A stretch of DNA of 64,000 nt from Amphibalanus amphitrite (taxonomy: Eukaryota > Arthropoda > Thecostraca > Balanomorpha > Balanidae): contig NW_024881842.1 in the NCBI RefSeq assembly GCF_019059575.1, positions 536,001 to 600,000 on the forward strand. Direction: 5' to 3'. The position numbers were made by a program, and so were the translations under genes. Positions within the stretch are counted from its first letter, which is position 1, and every line of letters starts with the position of its first letter. The notes beneath the pieces were generated by a model. That model saw nothing but the letters and a program-made list of their open reading frames with translations. It was not told where the DNA came from and ran no database searches. Positions 1-14,600 of this stretch are shown piece after piece.

Positions 1-3000
1 CTCGGAGGCTGTAGGTCCCAGAGGGTCTGTTACATTCGTGTTTGCGTTCTCACACGTGTGCTGCCAGAAGCTGTTTATGTTTCATCTGAGTCCCAAAAGG
101 CTCTGCTTTTTAGGCGAATAGCGCTTGAATAGGCAATTAATGTCGTATTGTTCAAAGTAGATTATCAAAAACATAAAACATTATGCATAAGACTTCTGGT
201 GAGTTTCATCGCTGCGCAATAAATTACACAAACGGAAAATTACCACTATTTTGCATTTTCACTGCTGCATTGCAAAGAAAGGGTTTTGCAACATTGAGCA
301 TCGTTTATTATTTTCCAAATCTAGCGGCGTGCAGCCTGTCAATCGAGGACACATTACAGCATTCCCTGTGGCGTCTGGGGCCGGCGCACCCCGCTCTGAC
401 ACGAGTGACACGCCCGGCTGGGTCACGTGTCACGTGTCACGACACTCCCGCGGGGACGCGTCACGGGCCGTCGTGATGACGTCGTTCTCCTGTTTGATGT
501 ATGCCGCGGTTGGCGGTGATGATTCACCGTGTGCTCGGCGACGGGCTGAGTCCCCTTCTTCTCGATTGTTCGAGTCAGCAGCCTTTGCTGATACTCAGCA
601 GACCACGCTCTATACTGCCTGCGGCTGGTTGCCCCGTGACACGGGTCAGTCGTCGGTGGATGTGGCGGTCAACTGACTATTTTCCTAGAATCACTCGTCG
701 CTCAACTTGGCCGAACCAACGAGCTCGCAACTCTAACTCCGCGCGGAGTATTTTGGCCGCTTCGGGAGAAAATGGTCCGGCTTCCGGTGACCTGAGTTCA
801 GTTTACCGGAGCCGTGCCCGGTCGAACTACGTCCAAGTTATTCCTGTCTGAGACCGTCAACACGCGCCTCGAAGACGACGTGCCGACCTGGCTGGCATAT
901 CTGACGGTACGCCGCCGTCCGTCGTAGAGTCCGCAGTTCGCACGACTCCGACCCGAGCAAGGCAGTCATAAAACACTTCAAGTTGGTCCGTAAGTGCTAT
1001 TCTGGGCACGACGCGCGTGACAACTTGACATTGAAGTCGTCCAACGGCGGACACTACTCCGAGTTCAATTGCACCGTGGGCAGGTCGGGCTTACGTCGGA
1101 AGAGATCCACGTGAGCTGCAGCGCGTGGGGGCGATGCCCGCGTGGGTCGAGTGGAAAGACGGCGTGGGCTCATTCAAACTCACTCAAACTCACCGGCAGG
1201 GTTCCCAGTTCATTCACGGAACGCTGCTCACGACGGTGAAGGGGGATTTCTATATCGGCGTGTCCAATACTTCTGCATGGAGTATTGTCTTGTCGAAACA
1301 GTGCTCACGTCGTCTGGATTATCGACGCGTCGGCGCGTCGCACCCGACGAGAATGGCGATGCGCCGGCGGCTATAGCCATCGGTATTGTCCGAGGACCGG
1401 CTTCGTCGGTGCGCTGGAATGGAATCGCCGAAAGCGGGGCGAGTATACGCGGACGCTTCATCGACCAAAGACGATATTGTCATGTGGGTATAGTCAGTAG
1501 AGTATGTGCACCAGTTACTAAAAATATCGCGAAGAGAAGGGTGTACGTAGCAAAATGGATATCATTTATCACGACGAAAGTTGGACGGAAATGGGCCTTT
1601 TACCTGTTGACATGAACGGATCGCTTCTGATGGTTTTGAGGCCAGCTCCATAGACTAGTGAGGGATGGCCGCAACGGTGGGGATTCACTGATCGCGTGTT
1701 GCGCCGATATTACTGCGTGCATTGTCTGTGGAGCCGGGCTCGTGCTCCTTTGGCCAGTCCCCGAGGCCACCCGCCCCCTCCCTCCCCACGTACTGACCTG
1801 GGATCTCCTGATGGACACCCCGCGAACACTGCACCCCGCGACTCGAGCTCTGTCAGCGGCCGAAAACAGACGGATCTACTCTCGGTCGCCCGTTTTTCCT
1901 CCACTGTCCCGGCTGTCATTTCCGCTTACAAATGTCTCCGGCTCAGTGCGAGAGCTGTGCACGTCGGGACAGGTGTGCAGACAATTACTGGAAACGGCCA
2001 CGGAGCTCTGGGAGACTGAGTGCCGTAACGACGGCAGGTCACGACAGGGCACATACACCGAGCGGTTAGTTTGGATGCTTACATGGAGAGCGATGGTTTT
2101 TGTGCCCGGTCATGACGTGGGGCACACGATGCTTAGTATTTGTAATGGATCCAGGGGCCGCCAGGACGAGTCAGCCCCAATCCAAGACACAAATCGGCAG
2201 TTAAGTTTTGGGAAAAATTAATTAGTGGCTTTTAAACTCCGTCATTGGCCTATTTATGGTTCCGTATAAAATGGACACACTGGGGTTAGCAGATTTGTTT
2301 TATGGTTTTTGGATAAGTACACGTAATAATAGCCTAATAGACGTACTAAGTTTCAATATCCACTGCCACAGATCGAATTTACATGATGTTCCGTGTCACA
2401 GATATTCAATCATACAAAATGGCTGGTTATGATGTTGGATTTCTTGTTATTACACGTAAGACAATTGTCCATAACAATCCTATCGGTGGCTGCTTCAAGT
2501 AGCACAAATTAGCACTTGGGTGTGTGGATTGGGTTATCCTATTAGTGGCTCTGTTACGGCTCTCTAATTAACCTGTCCATCATGGCTGCCGAGGAAGCCA
2601 ATTGTAAATATCGCATGGTTAGCGCAACTAATGGTGCGCCGGTATGGCCTAAGTGTTTTCCATAACTTAGATTTGATGATAATGACTGCAGTAATGATAG
2701 CCCAAACCGAGAGTTTCACTAATTCACTGACCGCAGCTACAGCCCAATTTAACTGACAGCCAGCCGCTCAGCCGGGGGACAGACCGGCTAATTTAGTCGG
2801 CGGCTTCGTGGAATTCGGAAGAGTTTGGGGCAGTTGTATTCCGCATTACTTTGGCATTTTATTGTTTTGCATTAAATTGATGTAAAAGCTTTACATTAGG
2901 AAGACATAAAGATAAAAGTGTAGTTTTACGTCAGGGTACAAGATTTCATGTTAGAGTAGCACCGTTTGATGCTAATTTACAACAGCTCTCTGTCGTACTA

Positions 3001-5447
3001 AATACGAAGTTTGTCGTTTTATAGCTGCTGACCCTATTAGCAAACGGCGAACCCGTTGATCGCAATGTTACACCATCATCCTGTCAAAGCGGTGTTCAAA
3101 TGTTCGGGTGCAGTTGGACCAGCAGAGACCGTAATAGGCTGTTCCAGAGGCCAACTTGCCCGGCTTCATTCCCAAACAGCGTGGCCCATGGGCTGTTTCC
3201 GCCGGACAAATTGCTAGTAAAGCGGAATTGGAAAAGTTCTCGACGTGGATGGGGGCTGCCCACTCGAAACAGCCAGGCAGCCAGTCCGACATCGATCCTG
3301 CATTTCATCAGCCGTTGAAAAAAAAAATGTTTCGAAAAAAAAAGAGAAAATAAGCTTCCACACTCGTTCAAAGCAAGTGCTGTGTTTGCGTGTTTCGGGG
3401 AGTTAAGTGACCGCAAAATATGTTATCCCGTTGAACGACTTATAAGCGTAAAAACTAAAAAGGACATATCCTTTGTCTGGGTCACACAGCAGATCACCTG
3501 TCCGGACACGGAAAACTCCGAGCTAGCCCGATGACTCACCAAACAAAGCACCTGGTTTTCTGACGTTAGCTTCGGGCGCGGCCCAGCCATCACCGGCGTG
3601 TCGATTGCTTTCTGTGTTATCGGCCACGTTATTTTCCAGGGGTGGTTATTGCATCTAGCCACGATCGGCCCGACCCAGCAGTTGATGCAATGTGACCATG
3701 CCATTGCCCGATGGCTACCTGATTTATGATATTGCTTCTAGCTGTTTCGAATGGTTGCACGAGAAATAGCGACAGTTTCGGAAATGTAATACGGTTAAAC
3801 AGCCCCTGGCGGCGAGCGTTTGATGCCGTGGTGGAAAATTTGCCGCCGAGTATTTGCATGAGGCTATGCTGACTTTGAGCGCCTGTAATCGACTGTGAAC
3901 GGTGTGTTATGGGTCGGTCGCTGCAGCGAGGAGCCCCACGTGGCACTGTTGCGCCCTCTCACTGTGTGGGATTTACTGTGGACTTGCGGAGCCCTGGGGT
4001 GGAGGTATGAGGGTGGGTGTGTCGCGTAAACGTCAGCCGCGCCCCTGTGAATCATTTGCGCCTCAGCACAGCCCATGATAAGCGCCATGACCTCTCTTGG
4101 TGCCCACGGACAAACTCAGCTCGACGGGAGCGCAGCGCGCATTGTCTGCCTTTCCGGCGCTCAAAACGTGACGCTACCTCCGCTGTTATTGTTCACCCAC
4201 TTGAAATTCCATCGGCATCTCCGGCAAACATCATTTAAATCCATCTTCAGCGCCGCTCGTCTATCCGATAGCGTTGCGGCAGCGCTTCCCACACACACAC
4301 ATCAGAGCTAATGTCTGGAATTAAAATGCAGCCCTGCATCTTGTCTGGCGCGCACGGGTGGCAGGATCCGGCCACACCCGGCGTTATGGTCGCCCCCTTG
4401 CCAGCCTCGGGTCGACCCGGACCTGGCGCCGGCGCGAGACAAAACAGCGCTTCTCGACGACCCGGCCTTGAATGTAAAGCAGGCATATTCGTTCTCCCGT
4501 GTCATCGTACGTTATTGAATGCTATTATGGCGTCACGGATGCGAAGTGCGCTCCGTGAGTGAGGTGCGACGCCGGGGCTGCTCAATGCAGTGGCGGAGGT
4601 ATGAGAAATGATGCTGAGCCATGCGCTCTGTGGCGATAGTTTGGTGGGGACGAAACTCCGGGTTCAGCTGGGATTGGTTGAGGTGGGCAGTGGGAGACAG
4701 GTCCGGAGTCGGCTGGACTGGCTCATTCGGTGCAGTCAAGGGCAGCATGTGATGTAGTCAAAGGGCGAAGTTGATTGGAGACATGCTGGAGCGACGCCAT
4801 GTTTCATACCACATCCATGGGGCGGCTCTGGCCGCGGATTTTTATTGTGAACCAAGTTTTTTTGTGTTAATGTAAGCAGTTTACAGTATGATAATGCTGC
4901 TGCGAGGTTGAAGTACCGATTAGTCTTTTTGCTGTATGGTGCTAACAGTGGTTTTGTTACGATATTCTTGGTATTTTGATTTCTGGATGGTGTCTCAAAA
5001 CGGCTCGCAGATGCACTCTGTCATCATTTTTTCGTCATCCTCTTTAGCAAAGCAGCTGTCTTGTCTGACAGCCTACACAAGATGTGGGAGCATGCGAAAT
5101 GTAAACCTGTGCGGTTACGTAAGCATTTGACCACGTGTATGTATATGTGTTCATGTGTGTGAAATATCAGGGTTGTCGGCCGATCCCAATATCAGGGTTG
5201 AACTAACAGGGTTGAGCGATAATCTTCACCTCTATACGTGATTTAAATAAGTTAATGTCCCTGCATGTCCTCCTCATTTTAAACATTCCCCTCGGGCTCG
5301 ACAGTCTCTTACAAGTCAAGTCTCTGTGACAGCCTCTGTGCTCAAGATGTCCCAGTCCCTCTCTGCTGGCCGATGTCGTTCCCTTTTTCAGAAGCACCCG
5401 TTGACTTGTGCCCAGTTTTCTGACCCGTCCCGTCTCTTCTCTTTCAG
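1..5447 (+). other. dally: Part of glypican intron 1 (inferred)
   Basis: Everything left of exon 2 is treated as intron because exon 2 needs an upstream exon ending in phase 1. I see no exon with a signal peptide followed by a Cys-(x)-Glu-Val glypican start. GC-rich at 360-1460, AT-rich at 2200-3080. E-box repeats are at 424-436; otherwise nothing is recognised. Confidence 0.6.
424..436. promoter_or_regulatory. Two adjacent CACGTG E-boxes
   Basis: GTCACGTGTCACGTGTCACG contains two CACGTG hexamers 7 bp apart, the class-B bHLH (MITF/USF/CLOCK-type) core. A regulatory role is inferred only. Confidence 0.35.
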
Positions 5448-5603
5448 GGGCATCCAGTGAGGTGTGCCAGGCGGGCTCGTGCTGCTCTCGGGACTGGGAG
5501 CACGGCATTCGAGACGTGGTCCACAGGGAGTTCCGGCGGCGCCTGGTCGACAGCACCGACCAGGTCAAAAACCTGCTGCACCTGCAGGTCAGCGCCGTGC
5601 AAG
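5448..5603 (+). CDS. dally: Glypican exon 2 (first exon in window)
   Basis: Encodes the segment beginning GASSEVCQAGSCCSR and ending LHLQVSAVQ. The C-x4-CC pattern is the hallmark of the N-terminal glypican core, where these cysteines pair with the central cysteine block. The acceptor is a pyrimidine-rich tract ending CTTTCAG (AG at 5446-5447); the donor is GTCAGT at 5604. The exon begins with two bases of a codon and ends after one base, so its last G joins AT of the next exon to make Asp. A second GT at 5587 (after CAG) would end in the wrong phase and was not used. The exon before it, carrying the signal peptide and the first conserved cysteine, is outside the window. Confidence 0.9.
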
Positions 5604-8600
5604 GTCAGTCAACAGGGGAGCTTAGATACTGACCGGCGAGGGAGATGTCCTTTGCTGGTACTTTCGTGTGGGGAGTATTGCACTGTTGTGCTTTTAATGT
5701 GGAGTTTAGATGTTTGCGAGTCGTTTGAGCACGAGTTTATTTCATTTCGTTTTGTGTAATTTCTATTAAATATTTCGTATTCATTCAACAAAGGTTAGTA
5801 ATTTGTACGTGAATACTGAAGGGTCGCATAACAGGTCAACTTTGTACTGGGCTAACCACTACCCAGGCATTTTTCCATTGCTGTGAACACTGAACACACT
5901 TGTGTCCTAGTATTTCAGCAGAGCATACGTAAGCTTAAGCTCAAAGCCACACGACATTCTCAATGAACAAAGACACTCTTTATGAAAACGCTTCCAGAGG
6001 AGGTTAAATTCCTGTTAAACTTGTTAGTTGTTTGTTTGTTGCTGTCAGGGATCGTTGTCACTGTGCCATTTGTCAGGTTTGAATCTGATGCAAAAAATTT
6101 AATGTATTATCGTCTTAGTTCTGTTTTTGTCCTTTGTTGCTATATCCATACATCACGAACACCTAGCAATGCAATGGATGTCACATCTGTTTACGGATTA
6201 TCTACAACTTGACGCAATTTGTGTTCCTTATAAACTCAGCCGGCAAGCCGTACTTACCAATGGCAAACACACTGGTGTTGCTATGCGAACTGTTATAATC
6301 TTCACAGCGAATAAACCTATGTTGTTTAAGCACCTTTTGTAAGCCGCTCAAATATGCATTGTTGCAACCGTATTTTTCCTTGCAATGATAATCGTCTGAA
6401 TCATCGCACAATGTCACGCGCTGTTCAAGTGTACTCCATGAGGAAATATCATTAAGGAAGATGGCACAACATCAATCTAATCAGCCTACATTGACCTAAA
6501 CACAGGAAAACTCAAACACTCGAAAAGTTGACATCATTAATCGGCAATTTTCCAGACTGGAGCTTCTGAGTTCACCTCGTTTCTCGTCCAAATTGATTAG
6601 TCTGACGGCAATTCCTGCGAACGATCCCTCTCAAACTCGATCTCACACACCTGCGCCGTTTCGTCGGGCGCCGTGGTGTGGCGGCACTGTGGTTCGTCTC
6701 TGCAGTTCAGTGGGCCACAGCCGCACGTCTGTACATCACAGAGATCACCAGCTGCTGTTTGGTTTGGCGGTGGTTTTCCGATGACCAATGATGCAACCAG
6801 TGCTGGCTGCCAGCTCCGGCGGTCGCCGACCATGCAAAGAACCGTACGCTAACGGTGAGGCGACGTCCGCCGGTCGCTAAGCGCCGAAACAGTCGCCATT
6901 CAATGTGACGGGCCCTTGCTGGAACTGGTGGTGATGTCATCATGCCACGTGACACGTGCGTCACGGGCTAGAACGGTGATGTTGAACAGGGCGGAAAGGA
7001 TTTCCGCGCATCGGCACCCTTGTGGAAGACCGACGAACCTTGCGGTTCCGACGAGCCCATTCATTGGCTTGGAAATACGATCTGCTCCTCTCTTTTGGCG
7101 CTGTTCCGAGACGATTTTCTACCGCTCCTGCGAGATAGGTGGGAAAATATCCGTCCATATGGCGCCGTCGTGCGTATTTCTGGCACTTTTCGACGCTCGT
7201 CTCACTCCCTCGCCCAGCCCTCTCCGGGCCTCAGCTCGAAGCTCGGGGGAGGTGGCGTCAGCGGTTTCGACCGAGCCGGCGGCGGAAAGCGGCGGCAAAC
7301 GGCGGCAACTGAGACGGGTGCCACGCGCCCACCGCTTTGTTTCCGCCGCCACGTCGACTTTTATCGTGGCTCGCGCGGGGCGAAATCGCCACTGGCTCGC
7401 GGCCGGGCAGCAGAACAAATGGTCAGTCGAGACGGCTGGAATAGCCACCATTTGCCACCGTGTCCCGCCGCGCCGCGCCGGCCCACCCGCCAGATCGCAG
7501 CCCAGAAATGCACCCGACGCTAATTTGCCTCCAGAGTTTCCCGGATGTGGAGCCAACACGCTCCTGTGCGTTTTACCGCGGGGTTATGTTGGCTAGCTAA
7601 TGAGATCGTAGGAGCTCGCCACGCTACAGAACGCCAAGATGAAATAGATTTCGCCAAATGCTGGCCGACTCAGCAAACAAGGCCTCAGCTGCGGCTGCAC
7701 TTGCTGAAACGCTGTTCTTTTTTTTTGCAGATGAAAAAAAGATCCTCATCTGTGTCGACGGCAGTGTGTTAGTGGTGATACAGTGCCAGACTCTGGACTG
7801 TTTTAGCAGCTGTCGTGGTCCGCACAGGTGTCAGGTCTCGTATACCCTTTCGGCACTCAACGCACAACGTCGGCGTCCGGCAGTGGCTGGTTTCGACTCC
7901 ATTTCTCTGTGTGACACATTTTTGTGCTTTTTGGATACCAGCTGATCAACTCAATTTCATTTTGGTTGATCAGGCACTAGCGGTCTGTTTAGACAATTTC
8001 AGGGCTGTGGGCTGTTGGTCAATATCTTGGATCGCCGTTTATTGAAGTAAGTAGGCGAGGTCTGTCCAGCGCAAGTGCCTCTTCGCGTCGGTTAGTTGAA
8101 CTGCCGTCTGCCTGTCTGCTCTCCAAAGCCGATTCACATTTACTCTTCTGTCCGAACGTCTATCCATCTGTCCTGGAGCCTTGTTTGACCAATGGGGGTT
8201 GCATGCATTCTGTCAATCAGGCCGGCTTACTCTCCCGTCCTGTCCGATTTTCCTCTTTGCCACCAGTTTGCACTGTATTTCGATCAGGTCTGTCGGTCTC
8301 TCTGGGCCTCTCTCGGTCTCTGTCAGCTTCTATTGACCTCTCTCGGCCTCTGTTGGCCGGTATCCGCCATGATCGGCCTTTCTTGGCGCCCGACCGCGGC
8401 TGTGTCCTGTCCCGGAACAACATCAGACAACAGCTGCGCCTGCCGCCGACCTCCCACCTGTGGATTCGCTGACTTCACCCGCTGTCTGAATGGGCTGCCA
8501 CGGGTCCGGCCCCTCCCCAGAGCGGATCTACTTCCCTTCCCCAGGACGATAGTCGTGTCCCCACACCAACGGGGTCTGTATTTTCCCTGTCTCAAGTCCA

Positions 8601-11600
8601 TGTCCCGCCCAGATGTTGAGTGTCGTGGCCCTCTTGAGACATCGGTGGTAAATCATCGTCAACCACTGCGCTGAGCTCTTCAGGGCTGATGGAAGGCCAA
8701 CCAAGGTCGTCAGTGTCATTGTTTGACCATTCCCGCTGAGTTATTGAGTCATCCGTTCGGCTCGTAGGATGTCCTAACGTAACACGCACACTTCATTTGT
8801 TGACAAAGAGCTCATTCATCAGCCGCCATAGTTTATGACCGGTCCCTGGCCGTAGCGGGAGCCGCACGGGATACATGAATATGTTTGGTTTCCTGATTCT
8901 TTTTTCTTTTTACTGCTAGGTTTTTTATGTTGCGAGCAAAGTTTAACTGCATGCTTTTTGTTATCAATGTTTCGCAAATTTGAGCATGTTATTAAGTTAA
9001 GTCTTTTATTAGGTTGTCAATTGCATGGAATACCTACTTCGATTCACGATGAAAATGTTCGTTTTGGTCCGATCGATCTGAAAACGTCCTTGTTGAGTCA
9101 CAAACTCTTCTTCGCGGAAATAACATTTTTTACCCATTCTCTCCATCCTCTCTGTCAGTCTGTCCGTCTCTTTTTTTCTCTCTCTCTCTCTCTATTCCTC
9201 TATCTATGTCTCTCTCTCTCTCTCTCTATCTCTCCCTACCTCTTTCTTTCCTCTTCTCTGTCTCTTACGAGCCACCCCTTCGCGTTGGTGTCTGATGTTT
9301 TTAGCCACTGATCCAGAGTGTTTGATACCGCCGCTGCGACGTTTTTGAAGCACCGGCTTCTGCGCTGTGAAAGTGACAGATGATGCAAATGTGACGCGGT
9401 GTAATTAACGCAGCGGCGGTGGAAATGAGTTTCGTGACGTCATCAGGGTCTGGTGGTAGACACTGCAGACACTCAGTGGTTAGGTGACCGACTGGGTGGT
9501 GTGAAGGATTTATGGGCTTACTTGGTGTGGGGCATTAGAGATAGAAAGGTACACATTTTTTCTTGTGTTGCTTTATAACGTGCACAAGCATACCAATCCT
9601 TTTATTGCCGTCGGGCTACTGCGTATTTGATATGGCACCCGGTCCGCTCCAATTATCTATAACAGCCGCAGTGATTTCTTTGAGGACCGCATCACCCGTT
9701 GGATGATGCACTATTCGGCGGCAAGCACCCCTTTGATGGTCATTTTATTGGGAGACTTATGACGTCAATGTTCGTATGTGTTCGCTGTTTATTTATAGCA
9801 ATTAAGATGAAAGTTGCTTCCGATGTGTCCGATAATTATTTGCTGGTGCTGAATATTTAATAAGGTGACCCATGTTTCCTAGAACTGGTCGGCTATATAA
9901 ATAAACAGATGACATCCCACTTGCTGTTGATGGTGGCGCTCGAATTCATGTGGCGCAAAATGTGTTTATCGAGGCAGAACCAGTGTTGTTTCCTTCGCCA
10001 AATCACTTGGGAGCTCCACTCCCTTGGTGGGATGGATGGTTTCATTCACCAAACTGTTGACGAGCTAACTTGATGTGCCATCTGCCTCTGACAGGCCGTG
10101 ATTTCGTGACGAAAAACACGCCGATCTTATCTGGCCCAGAGAATAACAGTTAATCAATGTGGTCCTGGTTCAATCTGGTTCTGCACTCTGGCCTTCAGGT
10201 AGTTATACTCAACACAGCACACGACACAATTCCAATGACGGATGTTTTCTGAAGCACAGCCGTCACCATAGTGTTTTATTTATCGTTTGCTGTACCTTCT
10301 TTGCACACGATCGGCTATGGGATCGGTCGACTTGCAGTGTCAGCTGAGAAAGGTCAGCCAACATGGGAGGTCTACTGGGAAAGGTCAGTTGATCTGCAGA
10401 GTTCACATAGAAGGTCTTACGTTCGACGAGCCCGGCCAGTACCCGCCTGCGCCGGGATTCGCCATTTGCACCATGTTTACTGACGCCGGATAAGGTGTGT
10501 GCGGTGACATCAGCTGGCTCTCCTGCACCCTCTGCCCGCCGTCGGCGGCGGCGCTTCAGACCCGCAGCGCACCTAAAAGCTCCCAATTAGGTGTGCTGGC
10601 CGGTGGTCCGGCTGAGAACAGCGCTGGAGAGTGGCTGTGTCAGCCCGACAAAAACATTGTCATTAGCCGAACTGGCGGTAATGGGGCCGGCGGAGCGGTG
10701 CCGCTTTTTCAGGACGATCTTCGCGCCGCTGATCGACAGATAGATTGTGTGACCACCTCTCTGTTTGTCTGTCTGTCTGCTCGGACTTAATGTTTGTCTT
10801 CCACACCCTGTTTGTATGTTAATGTTACCCGTTTAACATTTGTCTGTATATGGTTGCATTCAGCAAGGATTTTAAGCTTCTGCCGACTTCTTCCACCTTC
10901 TTTACATTGTCACGACTGTGCAGCTTTTGCTGCCATACAACATACAGCTCCCTCCATTTATTTACCCGCGCCACTCGCGGTGAATCCGTACCCCGAGTAG
11001 CTGGGAGCAGCTCGACGGCGCTCCGGCAGCGGCCGACTGTGGTCGGTGACGGATGGGGTGCTGTCGGCTCGATCCGTCAACCCGACACGAGCCGCAAGGG
11101 CCACTCGGTGATGGGTGGATGGGCCGGGCGGACAGACCCGACAAACTGCTCCCGTCACCACTGGCTGAAGAGTGTGGGCGGGAGTGCGGACACAATGGCG
11201 CTCAATCGGAGTTGGACGTAAATATCTATTCAGTCTGGCCAGAGGAGTGCGAACAACGATTGCCACCAGGTGCCCGAACGGAATTGGAAGTAAATATCTA
11301 TTTATTCAGCTGTGAACCAGCTGCTTTATTCCCTCTGGCGAACCGTGCGCCCTTGGGAAATTAATAACTAATTGTTTGTGTTCAAGCTGCCAGGTCGTTC
11401 TGTCGACGAGCCAGTCTGAACCGTTTACGGGTCCGTAAACGTTAATATTTTGGTGACCAAAAGCTGTAAGATTTATTGCAATTGTTAATGCAGTGGCGTA
11501 GATACAAGAGGCTTCCTTTATAAACCTGCCACGCCAAACTACCTATAACGTCACCTCATGCACTGTGGCATACCTAAGTCAAAAGTTGTCAGTTACGTGA

Positions 11601-14600
11601 ACGCTACGCTACATTTAAATTACGTTATTTTTAAAATGAGGTTTAAGTTTAACCTTCTGATTAGACCATGATTACTCAAAAAGCTTCATGCAATTTCACG
11701 TCATGGAAATAGTTACGTCTGCCCCAGCCACTGGCATACGACTACGAGCCGACCGGACTTCCGCGGGGCCGTTTCGGAGCTGGAGTGTAGTTTCACAGTG
11801 GGCTCGGCTGGGCCCACACCGGAGCAGCGTCCTGAAGGTACGGCGCCGCCGGCACCGCTACCGGCGATCGATGCACGCCTCCGCCGCCAATGCGGCGCGT
11901 TTGTCGACGGCATCGCGCCGGCCTCGTCGACTGCGACGATCCAACCTTGTCGGCAGCGACGAAGGGACCATGTCGTCTGTGTCGCGATCGTTTGGCGACA
12001 CCGCCCCGCCGCTAAATGGTGCAGCGACACGCTTATCAGATCGACTCTGTTTGAGCAACGCACATTTAGTGCAGCAACGGCCGTTCAGCCGTCCAATGGC
12101 CTCAGCGGCCCCACAGGTCACGTTTCCGGCCCGATTTTATTCGTGTGCTGTGTGACGAATATGACGGTAATGTGTCTCAAAGGACCAGCTAATGTCCTAT
12201 TTGCTTTGCATCCATGCATTACTGCTGTGTGGACATTCACTAACTGGACACAAGGTAGCATCAGCATGGATTTTGCAGCCGCTAAACTGGATCGCAGAGA
12301 CCTGAATAGAACACCACATGAGCCATTGCTGGCGCTGATTTTCAATGCGAGTACGACTATGTTTGGGCGGTTTTGCAGCGGTGAAGTGGCTGATGTCAAT
12401 CGGTGTGCCTGGGGCGTCACCGGAAACGGACCAGACGTCAGTCATGGTGTCATCATTATTAGCCCACCGGGCGTCACGGCTTATTATCACGACAGACATG
12501 CAACCCTGCCGGTCCCCCGGCGGCGGCCCGGCGCGGTGGACGGTGGACTGTGGACGGGGGACGGGGGACGGGGGACGGTGGACGGTGGACGGTGGACGGT
12601 GGACGGTGGATGGTGGACGGTGGACGGTGGACGGTGGACGGTGGACGGTGGACAGTGGACAGTGGACGGTGGACAGTGGACGGTGGACAGTGGGCGGTGG
12701 ACGGTGGACGGTGGACGGTGGACGGTGGACGGTGGACGGTGGACGGTGGACGGTGAACGGTGGACGGTGGACGGTGGACGCTGGACGCTGGACGGGGAAC
12801 GATGGACGGGGGACGGTGGACGGGTGTCGGAGGACGGTGGACGGGTGTCGGAGGACGGTGGACGGTGGACGGTGGACGGTGGGTGTGGGCGGTGGACGGT
12901 GGACGGTGGACGGTGGACGGTGGACGTTGGATGATGGGCCAACACTGACCTTCGATCGACCCAAGCCTGCGAACACAGGTGCTCATCCCACCCTGAATAG
13001 TACCCACTGGTCCACTGAAAGGCCACGTTAGGCGGTCCGGGCTTTTCCTCGCACTATAAATAACTAAGGTAACTTCTGAGTCCGTAATTGAAGGACCTGG
13101 CACTCGTAACTTCTGGGGTCGTAATTGAGGGAGGAGCGCTCTGTTTCTTTGATAGTTTCTATTTTTAGATGATGGTAAAGTTAGCTCTGTTCCCTTTTAA
13201 CTAAAAGCCTGTTGTTTCTATTGTAGGGGATGTTTCATCGATAAGGCATGGCAGAACGCTGAACAAATGACAGCTGGAAATCAAAGACGGTCGTATAAAA
13301 TAGGAAGTGACGTTCGGTTCCACGATGGCCGCTGGTCACAGCTTCCACTCTGGCTAGTTCTGCTTTGACCTATCGTTCGTTTCTGATAAATAACCCATGG
13401 CTTTTGATTACCTAGCTTAGTCACGAAGTTTTTCGAATTAATGGTTATGATTTGTGCTTGCTTAGCACTGAGAGGTAGAACTGTATCTCTTCAGCTGAAT
13501 CACATCCGAATCTCAGCAAAACTGTCGAAGGGGTTTTCTTAAGCAGATGACAGGTGGACGAAGTTCAAATGAATTCCGGCTGACCTCTGATTGACCGATG
13601 ACTCACCGATTGGTCGGGGAGCGGCGGCCAGCCCCCTCTCCCTTCCCACCCGACCAGTCCCATGGGGGGTGATCTGCAGACATACAGACCGACCTCGTAC
13701 CCCGACCGCAACTCAGACTCTCGGAATAGCGCGCCAGCTGATACCACGTTTCAATAGTGATGAGATGACAGAGTGTGTCAGCAAAAGCGCGCCAAAGGTC
13801 GGCAAAAGGGCGCCAGAGGTCGGTGCCTCAGAGCTCAGATCTTGTAAATGTTAGATTGACCACTCACTTTGAAGATAATGAGAGTCATTACAGAGGGATT
13901 GAGCTAGCTCAGTGCCCGACTCCATGGATGAAATATGAGTGTGGGCTCTGGATGAGGTGATGTATCAGGCATTTGGGATTCAACGCGACTCGTCGCTGCG
14001 TCCGAGTCCGAAATATCGTCGGATTTTGGCATGTTTATTAGTTCCTGTGGGATACACCGCAAGCATCTGGCCTGATGCGGCCTCTTTTGATTGCTGGCTT
14101 GTTTGTTGTTATCTGGGCAGATTTCCTCTTGTGCTTACTTCCCACTAGTAGGTAAAAGATGTCGCGTTGTCTCTTACCCAAGTTATGAAGACGTCCAATT
14201 AGTTCGGAAGCCTCATTCGCTAGCTAGTCTGTTCTGCATTTATTCCTCTAAACTTTCAAACCTCTCCGAATGCGCTACCTTTGTCACATTGTTCTCGTAC
14301 TCCCTGAACTCACGCTGTGTGACAGTGTCTCAAATCTGCACCTCTCCTCTCGGCTCTGCCGCAGTGCAGTCAGCCCCACCGGGGAGGGACGGGGCGGTGG
14401 ACTGTGGGGGGGGGGGGGGATGGTGGACTGTGTGTGTGTGGGGGGGGGGGCGGTAGACTGTGTGGGCTGGGGGCGGGGTCGGAGCCACTGAGGTGGACGG
14501 CGGGCTCGCTTACCGGCGATGACCAGGGCCCGTTTAGCGGCACGCTATCAGCTCATTAGCACTGTTCAGTGTTCAGTTGGCTGCTGAGCCCTCCGGCCGC

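Noticed and set aside
1-5447. Search for glypican exon 1
   Set aside because: No signal peptide plus conserved first-cysteine segment ending in phase 1 was found; it is presumably upstream of the window.
5587-5592. Alternative donor GTCAGC in exon 2
   Set aside because: It would end the exon in phase 0, which does not match the phase-1 acceptor of exon 3; GTCAGT at 5604 fits.
6916-7596. 226-codon plus-strand frame
   Set aside because: GC-rich, Arg/Ala/Pro-rich, overlapped by long frames in other phases on both strands; no domain or splice support.
12535-12933. Possible CRISPR array
   Set aside because: There are no spacers; this is a simple 7-bp tandem repeat in an animal intron.
11798-12976. 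Open frames of 180-378 codons on both strands over the heptamer array
   Set aside because: The stop-free 7-bp unit keeps all frames open; there is no protein signal outside the repeat.
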